Source: Actinocrinis sp035653575
Lineage (GTDB): Bacteria > Actinomycetota > Actinomycetes > Streptomycetales > Catenulisporaceae
Reading direction: 5' to 3'
Assembly: GCF_035653575.1 (NCBI RefSeq)
Contig: NZ_DASRBQ010000003.1
Location: 5,573 to 69,572 of the forward strand
Length of the DNA stretch: 64,000 nt
Shown: piece by piece, positions 23,130 to 32,158 of the stretch
Layout of the letters: each line of letters opens with the position of its first letter
Position numbering within the stretch: position 1 is the first letter of the stretch
Translations under genes and position numbers: made by a program
The notes under the pieces: model-generated
The model's database searches: none
Told to the model about the DNA's origin: nothing
What the model saw: only the letters and a program-made list of their open reading frames with translations

Positions 23130-24698
23130 ATGGATACGCTCCACAACCGCTCGCCACGGCTGCGCGCCGCACTCGCCAGCATGGGCGTCGCCGCGCTGGC
23201 CGCGAGTGCCGGAATCGTCGCGCTCACCACGGGTCAGGCCGCTGCCGCCACTCCCGCGTGCGCTGTCACCTACACCGTCAGCAGCCAGTGGCCCGGCGGC
23301 TTCGGCGCGAGTATCACCATCGTCAACAACGCGGCCGCGATCAACGGCTGGACCTTCGGCTTCTCCTTCGGCGCCGGGCAGACCGTCACCCAGGGCTGGA
23401 ACGGCACCTGGTCGCAGAGTGGCGCGAACGTCACCGTCAGCAGCCTGAGCTGGAACGCCTCGGTCGCGACGGGCGGCTCGATCCAGCTGGGCTTCAACGG
23501 CTCGTGGACCGGCAGCAACCCGGTGCCGAGCACGTTCACGCTCAACGGCACGACCTGCAACGGCGCCTCCGCGAGCGGCAGCCCGACACCCTCGGCCAGC
23601 CCGTCGAAGTCCGCTTCGCCGAGCGCCTCGCCGTCCTCTTCGCCCTCGGCCTCGCCCTCCGGATCGAGCGGTGGCGGCGGCCCGGCCCCGCAGCTGCACG
23701 TCTCCGGCAACAAGATCGTCACCTCGACCGGCGCCGCCTGGACCCCGCACGGCGTGGACCGCTCCGGCGGCGAGTACGAGTGCGTGCAGGGTTACGGCAT
23801 CTGGGACGGCCCCGCGGACCAGGCCTCAATCACGGCCATGAAGACCTGGAACGTGAACGCGGTGCGCATCCCGCTCAACGAGGCCTGCTGGAACGGCGAG
23901 TCGTACGTCAACTCGGCGTATGCGGGCTCGAACTACATCAACGCGGTCAAGGCCTTCGTCAACCTGCTGAACTCGAACGGCCTGGTGGCGATCCTGGACC
24001 TGCACTGGACCGACGGCACATACACCGGCAACTCCTCCGGCTGTTCCGCGGCCACGGCCACCTGCCAGAAGCCGATGCCGGACGCGGCGCAGGCCATCCC
24101 GTTCTGGACCTCGGTCGCCAACACCTTCAAGGGCAACAACGCGGTCATCTTCGACCTGTTCAACGAGCCCTACGCGTCCCGTGCCACCGGTGACAGCACC
24201 TCCGGCTGGACCTGCTGGAAGAACGGCGGCACCTGCAACGGGATCGGCTACCAGGTCGCCGGCATGCAGGGCATGGTCAACGCGGTGCGCAGCACCGGAG
24301 CGAGCAACGTGCTGATGCTCGGCGGCGAGGAGTACTCCAACGACCTGACCGGCTGGCTGGCCAACGAGCCCACCGACCCGGACAACAACCTGGTCGCCTC
24401 GTTCCACGACTACAACTTCAACACCTGCGCCCCACAGTCCTGCTGGACCAGCCAGGTCGCCCCGGTCATCGCCAAGGTGCCGGTCATCGCGGGCGAGATC
24501 GGCGAGAACGACTGCTCCGGCAGCTTCATCGACCCGCTGATGTCCTGGCTGGACTCCGAGCACACCGGCTACCTCGCCTGGACCTGGGACAACTGGTCCG
24601 GCGGCTGCTCCAGCGGCCCGACCCTGATCACCGACTACACCGGAACGCCGACCAACTTCGGCGCGGCGTACAAGGCGCACATCACCACGCTGCCGTAA
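23130..24698 (+). CDS. secreted CBM2-GH5 cellulase
   Basis: 522 residues from ATG 23130 (GGAGGTC upstream). Signal peptide (1-38, ending QAAAA-TP), a family 2 cellulose-binding module (about 40-143) with its disulfide cysteines ACAVTY and TTCNG and surface tryptophans (NGWTFGF, QGWNGTWS), a Pro/Ser linker (about 147-188), and a GH5 domain. Catalytic acid/base Glu346 is in FDLFNEPY and nucleophile Glu456 in IAGEIGEND; the second of these matches GH5_2-like endoglucanases. The enzyme should cut beta-1,4-glucan outside the cell. A LacI-type operator lies 77 bp upstream. Fine specificity (glucan versus mannan) is inferred from the CBM and subfamily-like motifs. Confidence 0.93.
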   Translation: MDTLHNRSPRLRAALASMGVAALAASAGIVALTTGQAAAATPACAVTYTVSSQWPGGFGASITIVNNAAAINGWTFGFSFGAGQTVTQGWNGTWSQSGANVTVSSLSWNASVATGGSIQLGFNGSWTGSNPVPSTFTLNGTTCNGASASGSPTPSASPSKSASPSASPSSSPSASPSGSSGGGGPAPQLHVSGNKIVTSTGAAWTPHGVDRSGGEYECVQGYGIWDGPADQASITAMKTWNVNAVRIPLNEACWNGESYVNSAYAGSNYINAVKAFVNLLNSNGLVAILDLHWTDGTYTGNSSGCSAATATCQKPMPDAAQAIPFWTSVANTFKGNNAVIFDLFNEPYASRATGDSTSGWTCWKNGGTCNGIGYQVAGMQGMVNAVRSTGASNVLMLGGEEYSNDLTGWLANEPTDPDNNLVASFHDYNFNTCAPQSCWTSQVAPVIAKVPVIAGEIGENDCSGSFIDPLMSWLDSEHTGYLAWTWDNWSGGCSSGPTLITDYTGTPTNFGAAYKAHITTLP

Positions 24699-24725
24699 AC
24701 AGCCGAGGCCGAAGAGCCATGAGAT

Positions 24726-24766
24726 GCCGCGCCGCGGTCCCTCCGCACTAGGGACCGCGGCGCGGC
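24726..24766 (+). terminator. terminator after the cellulase gene
   Basis: Perfect 17-bp stem GCCGCGCCGCGGTCCCT (24726-24742) and complement (24750-24766) with a 7-nt loop, 28 bp after the stop codon. It stands between the convergent cellulase and mannosidase genes and, being symmetric, may serve both. No U-tract on either side. Confidence 0.85.
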
Positions 24767-24826
24767 TCGTCTGTATCAGTGATCGACTGCCAAAGTCAAT
24801 CAATCCATTGCTTTAGGTGATGCGCA

Positions 24827-26755
24827 TCAGCCTTCGAGCTTGACGACCCGCACTCCGAACGGCGGAAGCGTCACCGCGTCCTCAGCCAGCCGGCCACCGT
24901 TTCGTAGCGTGGGTTTCACGGTCAGCTCCTCGGCGGCCTGGCTCACGAACCAGACCCACCGGGTACCGTCCTCGTGTTCGAGCACGTCCACGGCGACCCG
25001 CGGCTCGTCTACCGTGACCGCCCGCGCGACGCCGGCGAAGTCCGCCAGCGCGTCGTACAGGTCCCGGGTCGGATCCGGATTGACCCGCGGCAGGTAAGCC
25101 GCCATGTGCTCGATCGGATAGGTGCAGAACACCATTGACCCTGATCCGACCCGCCGTACCAGCAGCGCCGGGCGGCCCTTTCCGTCCACGGCGACGACCT
25201 CGGCGTCGGTGGGCTCCACCGGCAGCATCGCGCGGCTGTGCTCGTTGCCGCCGGTGCGGAAGCGCAACCGGCTGCCCTCGGCCAGGGCGCCGAACGGCCG
25301 GACGAACTCGAATTCGAACTCGTCCTCCTCCACCGTGTCTACGAGTCCATAGACGAGTTGGTGTTCGAACCCGAACAGGGTGTTCATCGCGGCGTGCCAG
25401 GGACCGCGCTGGTTGCCGTGCGCGCCCGCGAAGTAGGACACGTACACCGTCGCGCCATCCGCCGCCAGATCGGCCAGCGCGTACCAGGTGGGGGAGAGCA
25501 GCTGCTTGGTCGAGGGCACGAGGTACAACTTCGCGTCGGTGCCGATTCCGTCGCTCTCCCGCGCGATCGCCACCGGCAGGTCCGCAAGCCGCGTGGCGAC
25601 ATAGGCCTGCCCCAGCGTGTGGCACAGCTCCGGTCCGTCCGTGCTCGGCTCGGTGAACGGATACTCGGTGTCAAGGAACGAACTGACCACGAGGGCGGCC
25701 TCGGCCGGAGTGCGGCGCAGTCGCGGGAAGTCGACCTCGGCCAGCACCTCGGCGAAGGCGCGCAACTCGGCCAGCTGCGGCTTCGGCGTGCCCTGCGCGT
25801 CGGTCAACCCGAAGTGCAGCTCGAACGGATGGTGTCGATAAGGGTCCTGATGTTCGAGGCCGTCGAAGTCGGTGTTGTTCCAGGCGCCCCAGCCGGTGGC
25901 CCCGGCCAGCAGCGAGTTGTGCAGCGCCTGCCGGTAGAAGTGCGCGCCGTAGGCGTCGGAGGTGAAGTCCGAGGTGAGGCCGAACTCCTCCAGGATCACC
26001 GGCAGCCCGAACGAGCCAGCCAGCTCGCAGATCCAGGCGGCCGTGTAGTGCTGGCGCACCACGTCGTTGCCCATGGGATAGCTGTGCGGGCCGAGAAAGT
26101 CGCAGAGGCGCGCGGCGTCACGCAGCCGGAAGCCGTTGTCCCGTCCGGTGATCTCCAGTCCCCACGCCCCGTCGCCCAGCGAGATCGGCTGGGTTCCGCC
26201 GTTCGCGCGCACCGCGTCGATGATCAGCTGGGCCCAGGAGGCGACCTGCTCGCGCGGGGAGTTCTCGCCGCCGTAGATCGGCATCTCGTTGCTCACCAGC
26301 CAGCCGGCCACCGCCGGGTGCGAGGCGTAGCGGCGGGCCATCTCCCCGCCGAACCAGGCCTGCTGGGCAACCATCCACACGTCGGCGTACAGGTCGCGGC
26401 CGCCGCGCCAGGCCGGGTCCCAGTTCTCTCCGGACATGTGCCCGACGATCAGCGTCGGGATCGTGTACATGCCCAGCTCGGTGTGCAAGTCGAGAAACTG
26501 CGCGTAGCTGGCGCAGCACTGCTCGTCGACCCGGTTCGGCTCCGGCATGAAGTCCGGCCAGTAGAAGAACGAGCGGGTGAAAGTCAGCCCGTGTTCGCGC
26601 AGCACCGCGAGTTCCGCCCTGACCGTGTCCGCGTCGAACTGACGCCACATCAGCGGGCCGCCGCGGCGGGACCAGAAGTTCGCGCCGATCCACGGCGCGG
26701 GACTGGAACCGGGCTCGCCGGGCAGCCGGAGTGAGGGACGGTGCATGCGGGTCAC
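24827..26755 (-). CDS. glycoside hydrolase, GH5_18-type beta-mannosidase
   Basis: 642 residues, no signal peptide, so cytoplasmic. The N-terminal (beta/alpha)8 domain (about 20-340) has IGANFWSRRGGPLMW, the acid/base Glu157 in GWLVSNEMP and the nucleophile Glu257 in ILEEFG. A beta-galactosidase-trimerisation-like domain follows (about 365-560, AALVVSSFLDTEYPF, DLAADGATVYVSYF), then a small beta domain. This architecture matches the COG3934/GH5_18 group, for which beta-mannosidase activity is known; activity on Man-beta-1,4-GlcNAc or mannobiose is plausible. It would hydrolyse oligosaccharides brought in by the ABC importer nearby. Start GTG 26755 or ATG 26746. Divergent from the LacI gene with a weak operator match between them. 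Confidence 0.83.
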   Translation of the reverse strand: MTRMHRPSLRLPGEPGSSPAPWIGANFWSRRGGPLMWRQFDADTVRAELAVLREHGLTFTRSFFYWPDFMPEPNRVDEQCCASYAQFLDLHTELGMYTIPTLIVGHMSGENWDPAWRGGRDLYADVWMVAQQAWFGGEMARRYASHPAVAGWLVSNEMPIYGGENSPREQVASWAQLIIDAVRANGGTQPISLGDGAWGLEITGRDNGFRLRDAARLCDFLGPHSYPMGNDVVRQHYTAAWICELAGSFGLPVILEEFGLTSDFTSDAYGAHFYRQALHNSLLAGATGWGAWNNTDFDGLEHQDPYRHHPFELHFGLTDAQGTPKPQLAELRAFAEVLAEVDFPRLRRTPAEAALVVSSFLDTEYPFTEPSTDGPELCHTLGQAYVATRLADLPVAIARESDGIGTDAKLYLVPSTKQLLSPTWYALADLAADGATVYVSYFAGAHGNQRGPWHAAMNTLFGFEHQLVYGLVDTVEEDEFEFEFVRPFGALAEGSRLRFRTGGNEHSRAMLPVEPTDAEVVAVDGKGRPALLVRRVGSGSMVFCTYPIEHMAAYLPRVNPDPTRDLYDALADFAGVARAVTVDEPRVAVDVLEHEDGTRWVWFVSQAAEELTVKPTLRNGGRLAEDAVTLPPFGVRVVKLEG

Positions 26756-26824
26756 GACCTTTCACGGGCGGGACTTGAGGCGCGTTCGGAGCGTCGGCAC
26801 CCCTGGACGGGAGGTGGGTGGGCG

Positions 26825-26838
26825 CTATACCGGTTTAG
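26825..26838. promoter_or_regulatory. LacI-type operator-like site, copy C (before the beta-mannosidase)
   Basis: CTATACCGGTTTAG, 11 of 14 positions equal to CTTAACCGGTTAAG and itself nearly palindromic. It lies 70 bp before the mannosidase start on its strand and about 205 bp before the divergent LacI gene. It is the weakest of the four copies but in the most telling place. Confidence 0.5.
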
Positions 26839-27042
26839 TGGACCGTAAATCGGCCCTGCGCGCAAGAGCCTTCCCAGGGCCGGGCAGGTCGCGGGATCCG
26901 GTCGGTCCTCAAGCGCGCTTGTGAACTTCCCGCCGCTCGGCGCGCCCACTCGCCACAGCGGACGCTGCGGTCTGAGCCGCCGCCGCGCCGTAGACTGCCC
27001 ACGGACGGTGGGGTCGCTGCTCGGTTTGGGAGGTTGCTCGCG

Positions 27043-28065
27043 GTGAAACGGCCTACGATCGCGGACATCGCCCAGCGGGCCGGGGTCACCAAGGCTGCGG
27101 TGTCCTTCGCGCTGAACAACCAGCCGGGCGTCTCGCCGACCACCCGGCAGCGGATTCTGGAGATCGCCCGGGAGATCGGCTGGCAGCCCAACAGCGCGGC
27201 GCGCGCCTTGTCCGACGGCAGGGCCGGGGCCTTCGGCCTGGTCATCGACCGCCCGGCCGGGATCCTCGGCGCGGAGCCGTTCTTCATGCAGCTGATCGCG
27301 GGCATCCAGGGTGCGCTCGCCGAGGGGCACACCGCGCTGCTGTTCACCGTGGCCGAGGACCGCCAGGCGGAGATGGAGCTCTACCGCACCTGGTGGGCGC
27401 AGCGCCGGGTGGACGGGGTCTTCATGGTGGACCTGCGCATCGACGACCCGCGCATCGCGGTGCTGCGGGAACTGGCGCTGCCCACGGTCGTGGTCGGGGC
27501 GCCGGAGGGTTCGGGCGGGCTCTCGGCGGTCTGGACGGACGACGAGACGGCGGCCCGGCTGGCCGTGGAGCACTTGGCCAAGCTTGGCCACCGGCGGATC
27601 GCCCGGGTGACCGGTATGACAGACCTCTGGCACACGCGGATCCGCACCGACGCCTTCATGCAGGCGGCGAACGAGGCGGGTATCGAAGCGCACTGCGTCA
27701 CGGCGGACTACACGGCTGAGGGCGGCGCCGACGCGACGACCGCGCTGCTGGCCGAACCTGAGCCGCCGACCGCGATCGTCTACGACAATGACCTGATGGC
27801 GGTCTCCGGACTCGGCGCGGCGCAGCGAGCCGGTGTGGACGTGCCCGGTGAGCTGTCCGTGGTCTCCTGGGATGACTCGGTGCTCTGCCAGCTCGTGCAT
27901 CCAGCGCTCACCGCCCTGCGCAGAGACGTGGTCGCTTACGGCGCGCACGCCGCGCAGCGGTTGCTGGAACTGGCGGCCGGCGGGGCGCCCGGCTCGCGCG
28001 GCGAGGCACCGGCCGTGCTGACGCCGCGGGCGTCGACCGCGCCGCCGCCTGCGCGTCGCAGGTGA
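27043..28065 (+). CDS. LacI-family transcription regulator
   Basis: 340 residues from GTG 27043 with GGGAGG 9 nt upstream. The N-terminal HTH (VKRPTIADIAQRAGVTKAAVSFALNNQPGVS) and hinge (NSAARALSDGRAGAFGLV) are classic LacI; a periplasmic-binding-like sugar domain follows with EDRQAEMELYRTWW, VDGVFMVDLR, HLAKLGHRRIA, AIVYDNDLMAVSG and VSWDDSVLCQL. Proteins of this kind repress until a sugar or oligosaccharide binds. The gene sits between a beta-mannosidase and an importer operon, and four copies of a matching palindrome occur before polysaccharide genes, so it probably senses a beta-mannan or cellulose oligosaccharide. The last 30 residues are low complexity. Confidence 0.93.
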   Translation: MKRPTIADIAQRAGVTKAAVSFALNNQPGVSPTTRQRILEIAREIGWQPNSAARALSDGRAGAFGLVIDRPAGILGAEPFFMQLIAGIQGALAEGHTALLFTVAEDRQAEMELYRTWWAQRRVDGVFMVDLRIDDPRIAVLRELALPTVVVGAPEGSGGLSAVWTDDETAARLAVEHLAKLGHRRIARVTGMTDLWHTRIRTDAFMQAANEAGIEAHCVTADYTAEGGADATTALLAEPEPPTAIVYDNDLMAVSGLGAAQRAGVDVPGELSVVSWDDSVLCQLVHPALTALRRDVVAYGAHAAQRLLELAAGGAPGSRGEAPAVLTPRASTAPPPARRR

Positions 28066-28412
28066 GTTGCGTTCTGGTGTTTCGTCTGTCGAAGCGCCAG
28101 CGCTGCCACTAGCACCGCCACCGCCACCGCCACTAGCCCTGGCACCGAACCGGGTCATAAGTCCGATTCTGTCCTTATGTTCGGTTCCCCGCGCATGATC
28201 GTCGAATGTTTCCTTCGGCCGAGCGCACCCGCACCGACCCCCGCCGCACCCACCTGCCCGGTTCCAACTCCGGTCCGCCGCACTCTTGACGCTTAACCGG
28301 TTCAGTGCCAGCATCCGTGAACACTCGGCAATGCTGCGAACCGGTGGCAGCAGTACCCGCCTGGGTTGTGAATCCGCACCTAAATCCTGGCGTAGCGAAG
28401 TGAGGCTCAACG
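28066..28412. other. intergenic region before the ABC importer
   Basis: 347 bp with no gene. It contains a short CCACCG-rich direct repeat (about 28107-28134) after the LacI gene and the operator at 28292-28305. An antisense open frame here overlaps the importer gene and has no start signal. Confidence 0.6.
28292..28305. promoter_or_regulatory. LacI-type operator, copy B (before the ABC importer)
   Basis: CTTAACCGGTTCAG, one mismatch from the perfect palindrome CTTAACCGGTTAAG. It lies 107 bp before the substrate-binding protein start. A TTGACG hexamer (28286-28291), a possible -35 element, directly abuts it, so repressor binding would block the promoter. Confidence 0.7.
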
Positions 28413-30074
28413 ATGAGATCTAGATGGCGCGCGGTATCCACCCTGGTCCTGGCCCCCGTTCTGGCCGCGGCCGCGGCCTGCGGGAGCGGGGGCTCCGGCT
28501 CCTCGGCAAGCTCCGGACCCAGCGGCGTGCTCACCGTCTCCGGTTCTTCCAACCCCTTCACGGCCAACTTCAACCCGTACTCGCCGAGCGTGGTCATCGG
28601 CACCATCGGGATGATCTACGAGCCGCTGATGTTCTTCAACACCGCCAAGGCCGGCGACGTGCAGCCGTGGCTCGCCCAGTCCTACAGCTGGAACTCCGAC
28701 GGCACCGCGATCACCTTCAAGCTGCGCTCCGGCGTCACCTGGAACGACGGCAAGCCGTTCACCGCCGCCGACGTCGCCTACACCTTCAACCTGGACACCG
28801 ACAGCGCGCTCAACACCAACGGCCTGCCGGTGAAGGACGCCGTAGCGAACGGCACCGACTCGGTGACGATCAACTTCACCAAGCCCGCGTATCAGGACCT
28901 GGTCTACATCGCGGACAAGACGATGATCCTGCCGCAGCACATCTGGTCCACCGTCGGCGACAAGAAGACCTGGACCAACCCGAAGCCGGTCGGCACCGGG
29001 GCGTGGATCCCGAGCAAGGTCAACAGCCAGGTGATGGAGTTCACCGCCAACCCGCACTACTACCTGCCGAACACGCCGCACTTCAAGACCGTCCGGTTCC
29101 TCGAGTACAGCGCCAACAGCACGGCCGACCAGGCCATCGAGTCCGGCTCCGTGGACTGGTCCGGCGGCTTCATCCCGGACATCAAGAAGAACTACCTGGC
29201 CAAGAACGCGAAGTACGCGGTCGAGGACATCCCGCTCTCGGTGACCTACCTGGTGCCGAACTACAAGCAGGGCCCGACCGCGGACAAGGCGGTGCGCCAG
29301 GCGATCAGCCAGGCCATCGACCGCGACTTCATCAGCCAGTCCGTCTACAACGGCTACGCCCCGCCGGTCAATCCGATGGACCTGCTGACCCCGAACTTCA
29401 ACAGCATCCTGGATCCGAGCCTGGCCGACCAGAAGTTCGCAAAGCCCGACCCCGCCGCCGCAAAGGCGACCCTCCAGGCGGCCGGCTACACCCTCGGCTC
29501 GGACAACGTCTTCCGCGACAAGGCGGGCAAGCCGCTGGACATCTCGATCAAGGTGGTCACCGGCTGGTCCGACTACATCAGCATCCTGCAGATCGTGGAG
29601 CAGGAGCTGGCCGCGGTGGGGATCAAGGTGGACGGGCAGGCCGAGGCGTACAACGCGTGGCTGCAGGACCAGAACTCCGGCAACTTCCAGCTGATGATCG
29701 ACAACTTCGGCTACACCTCGGACCCGTACACCTACTACAACCAGCTGCTCAACGGCTCGGTGGCCCCGCCGGTCGGCCAGGTGGACCAGTTCGGCGACTA
29801 CGGCCGCTATGACGACCCGCAGGTCGACTCGCTGCTCGCGGACATCGCCGGAACCTCGGACGCGGCCAAGCAGAAGCAGGACTTCTACCAGATCGAGCAC
29901 CTGGTCGTGCAGGACATGCCGACCATCGCGCTGTTCGCCGCCCAGGACGAGATCGAGTTCAACGGCAACCACGTGAAGGACTTCCCGACCACGGACAACC
30001 CGTACGCCGCCCCGCCGATCTGGCTGCAGCCGGACGAGGGCTGGACGGCCCTGCACATCGCGCCCGCGAGCTGA
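28413..30074 (+). CDS. ABC importer substrate-binding lipoprotein, family 5 (Opp/Dpp type)
   Basis: 553 residues. Lipoprotein signal with lipobox AAAC and modified Cys23, then a Gly/Ser spacer. The SBP_bac_5 fold shows YEPLMFFNTAKAGDVQPWLAQSYSWNSDG, KLRSGVTWNDGKPFTAADVAYTF cut into its usual blocks, VRQAISQAIDRDFI and AQDEIEFNG. This family is named for peptides, but several members carry cello- or manno-oligosaccharides in other bacteria. Placed beside a LacI regulator, two glycoside hydrolases and a shared operator, an oligosaccharide ligand is more likely here than a peptide. First gene of a five-gene operon with both permeases and both ATPases. Confidence 0.92.
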   Translation: MRSRWRAVSTLVLAPVLAAAAACGSGGSGSSASSGPSGVLTVSGSSNPFTANFNPYSPSVVIGTIGMIYEPLMFFNTAKAGDVQPWLAQSYSWNSDGTAITFKLRSGVTWNDGKPFTAADVAYTFNLDTDSALNTNGLPVKDAVANGTDSVTINFTKPAYQDLVYIADKTMILPQHIWSTVGDKKTWTNPKPVGTGAWIPSKVNSQVMEFTANPHYYLPNTPHFKTVRFLEYSANSTADQAIESGSVDWSGGFIPDIKKNYLAKNAKYAVEDIPLSVTYLVPNYKQGPTADKAVRQAISQAIDRDFISQSVYNGYAPPVNPMDLLTPNFNSILDPSLADQKFAKPDPAAAKATLQAAGYTLGSDNVFRDKAGKPLDISIKVVTGWSDYISILQIVEQELAAVGIKVDGQAEAYNAWLQDQNSGNFQLMIDNFGYTSDPYTYYNQLLNGSVAPPVGQVDQFGDYGRYDDPQVDSLLADIAGTSDAAKQKQDFYQIEHLVVQDMPTIALFAAQDEIEFNGNHVKDFPTTDNPYAAPPIWLQPDEGWTALHIAPAS

Positions 30075-30213
30075 CCTGACGCGGTCGCCGCGCAACGACG
30101 GCCGCGCGTCCCGGAACGCACATGCTCCCAAAGTGAAGCATGATCCTGATTTCGCAGGGTTCCGGGGCGCGCGCCGCCGCCGCGGCGGCGCACTACGAGT
30201 GAGGAGGCGGGGC

Positions 30214-31200
30214 GTGCGCCTGCGCTATGTCGGCCGGAAACTCGGCTTCTACCTGGTGGCCGCGTGGATCGCGATCACCCTGAACTTCTTCCTGCCGCGG
30301 CTGATCCCCGGCGACCCGATCGCGGTCATCATCAACAAGCAGTCCCAGACCGGCACCGTGCCGCCCGGCGAGGCCGATCAGCTGCGCAAGCTGCTCGGGC
30401 TCGGCTCCGGCAGCCTGATCAGCCAGTACGGCCAGTACCTCGATTCCCTCGCGCATCTGCGCTTCGGCCTGTCCATCACGGTGTTCCCGACCCCGGTGAT
30501 CGACCTGGTGCGGCAGGCGATCTTCTGGACCCTGATCCTGGTGGGCATCGCCACCCTGCTCAGCTTCCTGCTCGGCATCGGCCTCGGCACGCTCGTCGGC
30601 TGGCGGCGCGGCAGCAAGCTGGAGGCGATCGTGCCGGCCACCACGCTGCTGACCGCGGTGCCGTACTTCTGGCTGGCGCTGCTGCTGGTGTATCTGTTCG
30701 CGAACACCTGGCATCTGTTCCCGGCGCAGGGCGGCTACGACGTAACGCTGGATCCCGGCTGGAGCGGCCCGTTCATCTCCTCGGCGATTCAGCACTCGCT
30801 GTTACCCGCGATCACCCTCATCGTCGCGTCGATCGGCGGCTGGCTGCTGGGAATGCGCAACATGATGGTGGCGACCCTCGCCGAGGACTACGTGGTCGCG
30901 GCCGAGGCGAAGGGCCTGAGCTCGATGCGGGTCATGGTCCGGTACGCGGCCCGCAACGCGGTGCTGCCGAGCGTGTCAGGGTTCGCGGTCTCCATCGGCT
31001 TCGTGGTCACCGGGCAGATCGTGATGGAGCAGGTCTTCAACTACCCCGGCATCGGCAACCTGCTGTTCAACGCCGTGCAGAACCAGGACTACCCGCTCAT
31101 GCAAGGCATCTTCCTGGCCATCAGCTTCGCCGTGCTCGGCGCGAATCTGCTGGTGGACCTGCTCTACGGCGTCATCGACCCGCGCACGAAGGAGGCCTGA
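30214..31200 (+). CDS. ABC importer permease, DppB type
   Basis: 328 residues from GTG 30214, preceded by GAGGAGG at 8 nt; the frame is open further upstream but contains only Arg-rich sequence. Six transmembrane helices, with the first helix and a large periplasmic loop (PRLIPGDPIAVIINKQSQTG) typical of DppB/OppB. The EAA-type loop is AEAKGLSSMRVMVRYAARNAVLP, which contacts the ATPases. Ends YGVIDPRTKEA. It pairs with the DppC-type permease encoded 1 bp downstream. It contains a TTA codon (30802-30804), which is rare in this genome type and could place translation under the bldA tRNA. Confidence 0.93.
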   Translation: MRLRYVGRKLGFYLVAAWIAITLNFFLPRLIPGDPIAVIINKQSQTGTVPPGEADQLRKLLGLGSGSLISQYGQYLDSLAHLRFGLSITVFPTPVIDLVRQAIFWTLILVGIATLLSFLLGIGLGTLVGWRRGSKLEAIVPATTLLTAVPYFWLALLLVYLFANTWHLFPAQGGYDVTLDPGWSGPFISSAIQHSLLPAITLIVASIGGWLLGMRNMMVATLAEDYVVAAEAKGLSSMRVMVRYAARNAVLPSVSGFAVSIGFVVTGQIVMEQVFNYPGIGNLLFNAVQNQDYPLMQGIFLAISFAVLGANLLVDLLYGVIDPRTKEA

Positions 31201-31201
31201 G

Positions 31202-32158
31202 GTGTCGGCCACGGTCACTACTCAGCTGGTAGAGGCGCCGGCTGAAACCGCCGCACGCGGCACCGGCCTGCTGCGTACCGCGCTGCGCTCCCGGCGCCTG
31301 ATCGCAGGGCTCTGCATCGTCGGCTTCTTCATCCTGCTCGGGGCGATCGGGCCGCTGTTCCTCGGCAATCCGAACCTGGTCAGCACGGACCGGGCCGCCG
31401 GGCCGTCCGCCGCGCACTGGTTCGGCACCACGGACATCGGACAGGACGTGTTCTCGCAGACCGTGGTGGGAACCCGCGCCACCCTGGAGATCGGCGCGGC
31501 GGCCGGCCTGGTCGCGACCGCGATCTCGGTGATCATCGGGATCGGCGGCGGCTACGCGGGCGGCTGGGTGGACGAGATCCTCGCCCTGATCTCCAACGTG
31601 GCCCTGGTGATCCCGACCCTGCCGCTGGTCATCGTGGTGGCCGCGTTCGTGAAGAACACCGGCCTGCTGCCGACCGTGTTCGTGATCGCGATGACCGCCT
31701 GGGCCGCCTCGGCCCGGGTGCTGCGCGGGCAGACACTCTCGATCCGCAACCGCGACTACGTGCTCGCCTCCAAAGCCCTCGGCGAACCGGTCTGGCGGAT
31801 CGTGCTCGTGGAGATCCTGCCGAACGAGCTGCCGATCATCGTCTCGCAGTTCCTGTTCTCGATGATCTTCGCGATCCTCGCCCAGGCCGGCCTCGCCTTC
31901 CTCGGATTGCAGAGCCCTGACCTGCTCACCTGGGGCAACACGCTGTACTTCGCCCAGAACGCCGAGGCGCTCTCCTCCGGCGACTGGTGGTGGTTCGCGC
32001 CGCCGGGCCTGTGCATCGCCCTGCTCGGCGCGGGCCTTGCCCTGATCAATTTCGGGCTCGACGAACTGCTCAACCCGCGGCTGCGCGTGTACCGCGAACC
32101 CCGCGGCCGGCGCGCGAACAAGCTCAGCCCGGTAGCCGGAACGGAGACGCAGCAGTGA
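31202..32158 (+). CDS. ABC importer permease, DppC type
   Basis: 318 residues, GTG start immediately after dppB-like. N-terminal cytoplasmic tail, first helix LIAGLCIVGFFILLGAIGPLF, then the DppC signature HWFGTTDIGQDVFSQTVVGTR (abbreviated) and a BPD_transp domain with the EAA loop ASKALGEPVWRIVLVEILPNELP. Ends with FGLDELLNPRLR. It forms the translocation channel with the preceding permease. Stop codon overlaps the next GTG, showing translational coupling within the operon. Confidence 0.93.
   Translation: MSATVTTQLVEAPAETAARGTGLLRTALRSRRLIAGLCIVGFFILLGAIGPLFLGNPNLVSTDRAAGPSAAHWFGTTDIGQDVFSQTVVGTRATLEIGAAAGLVATAISVIIGIGGGYAGGWVDEILALISNVALVIPTLPLVIVVAAFVKNTGLLPTVFVIAMTAWAASARVLRGQTLSIRNRDYVLASKALGEPVWRIVLVEILPNELPIIVSQFLFSMIFAILAQAGLAFLGLQSPDLLTWGNTLYFAQNAEALSSGDWWWFAPPGLCIALLGAGLALINFGLDELLNPRLRVYREPRGRRANKLSPVAGTETQQ

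Noticed and set aside
28175..28606. Minus-strand gene overlapping the start of the importer operon
   Set aside because: No start signal, no known domain, and it overlaps the lipoprotein signal of the binding protein.
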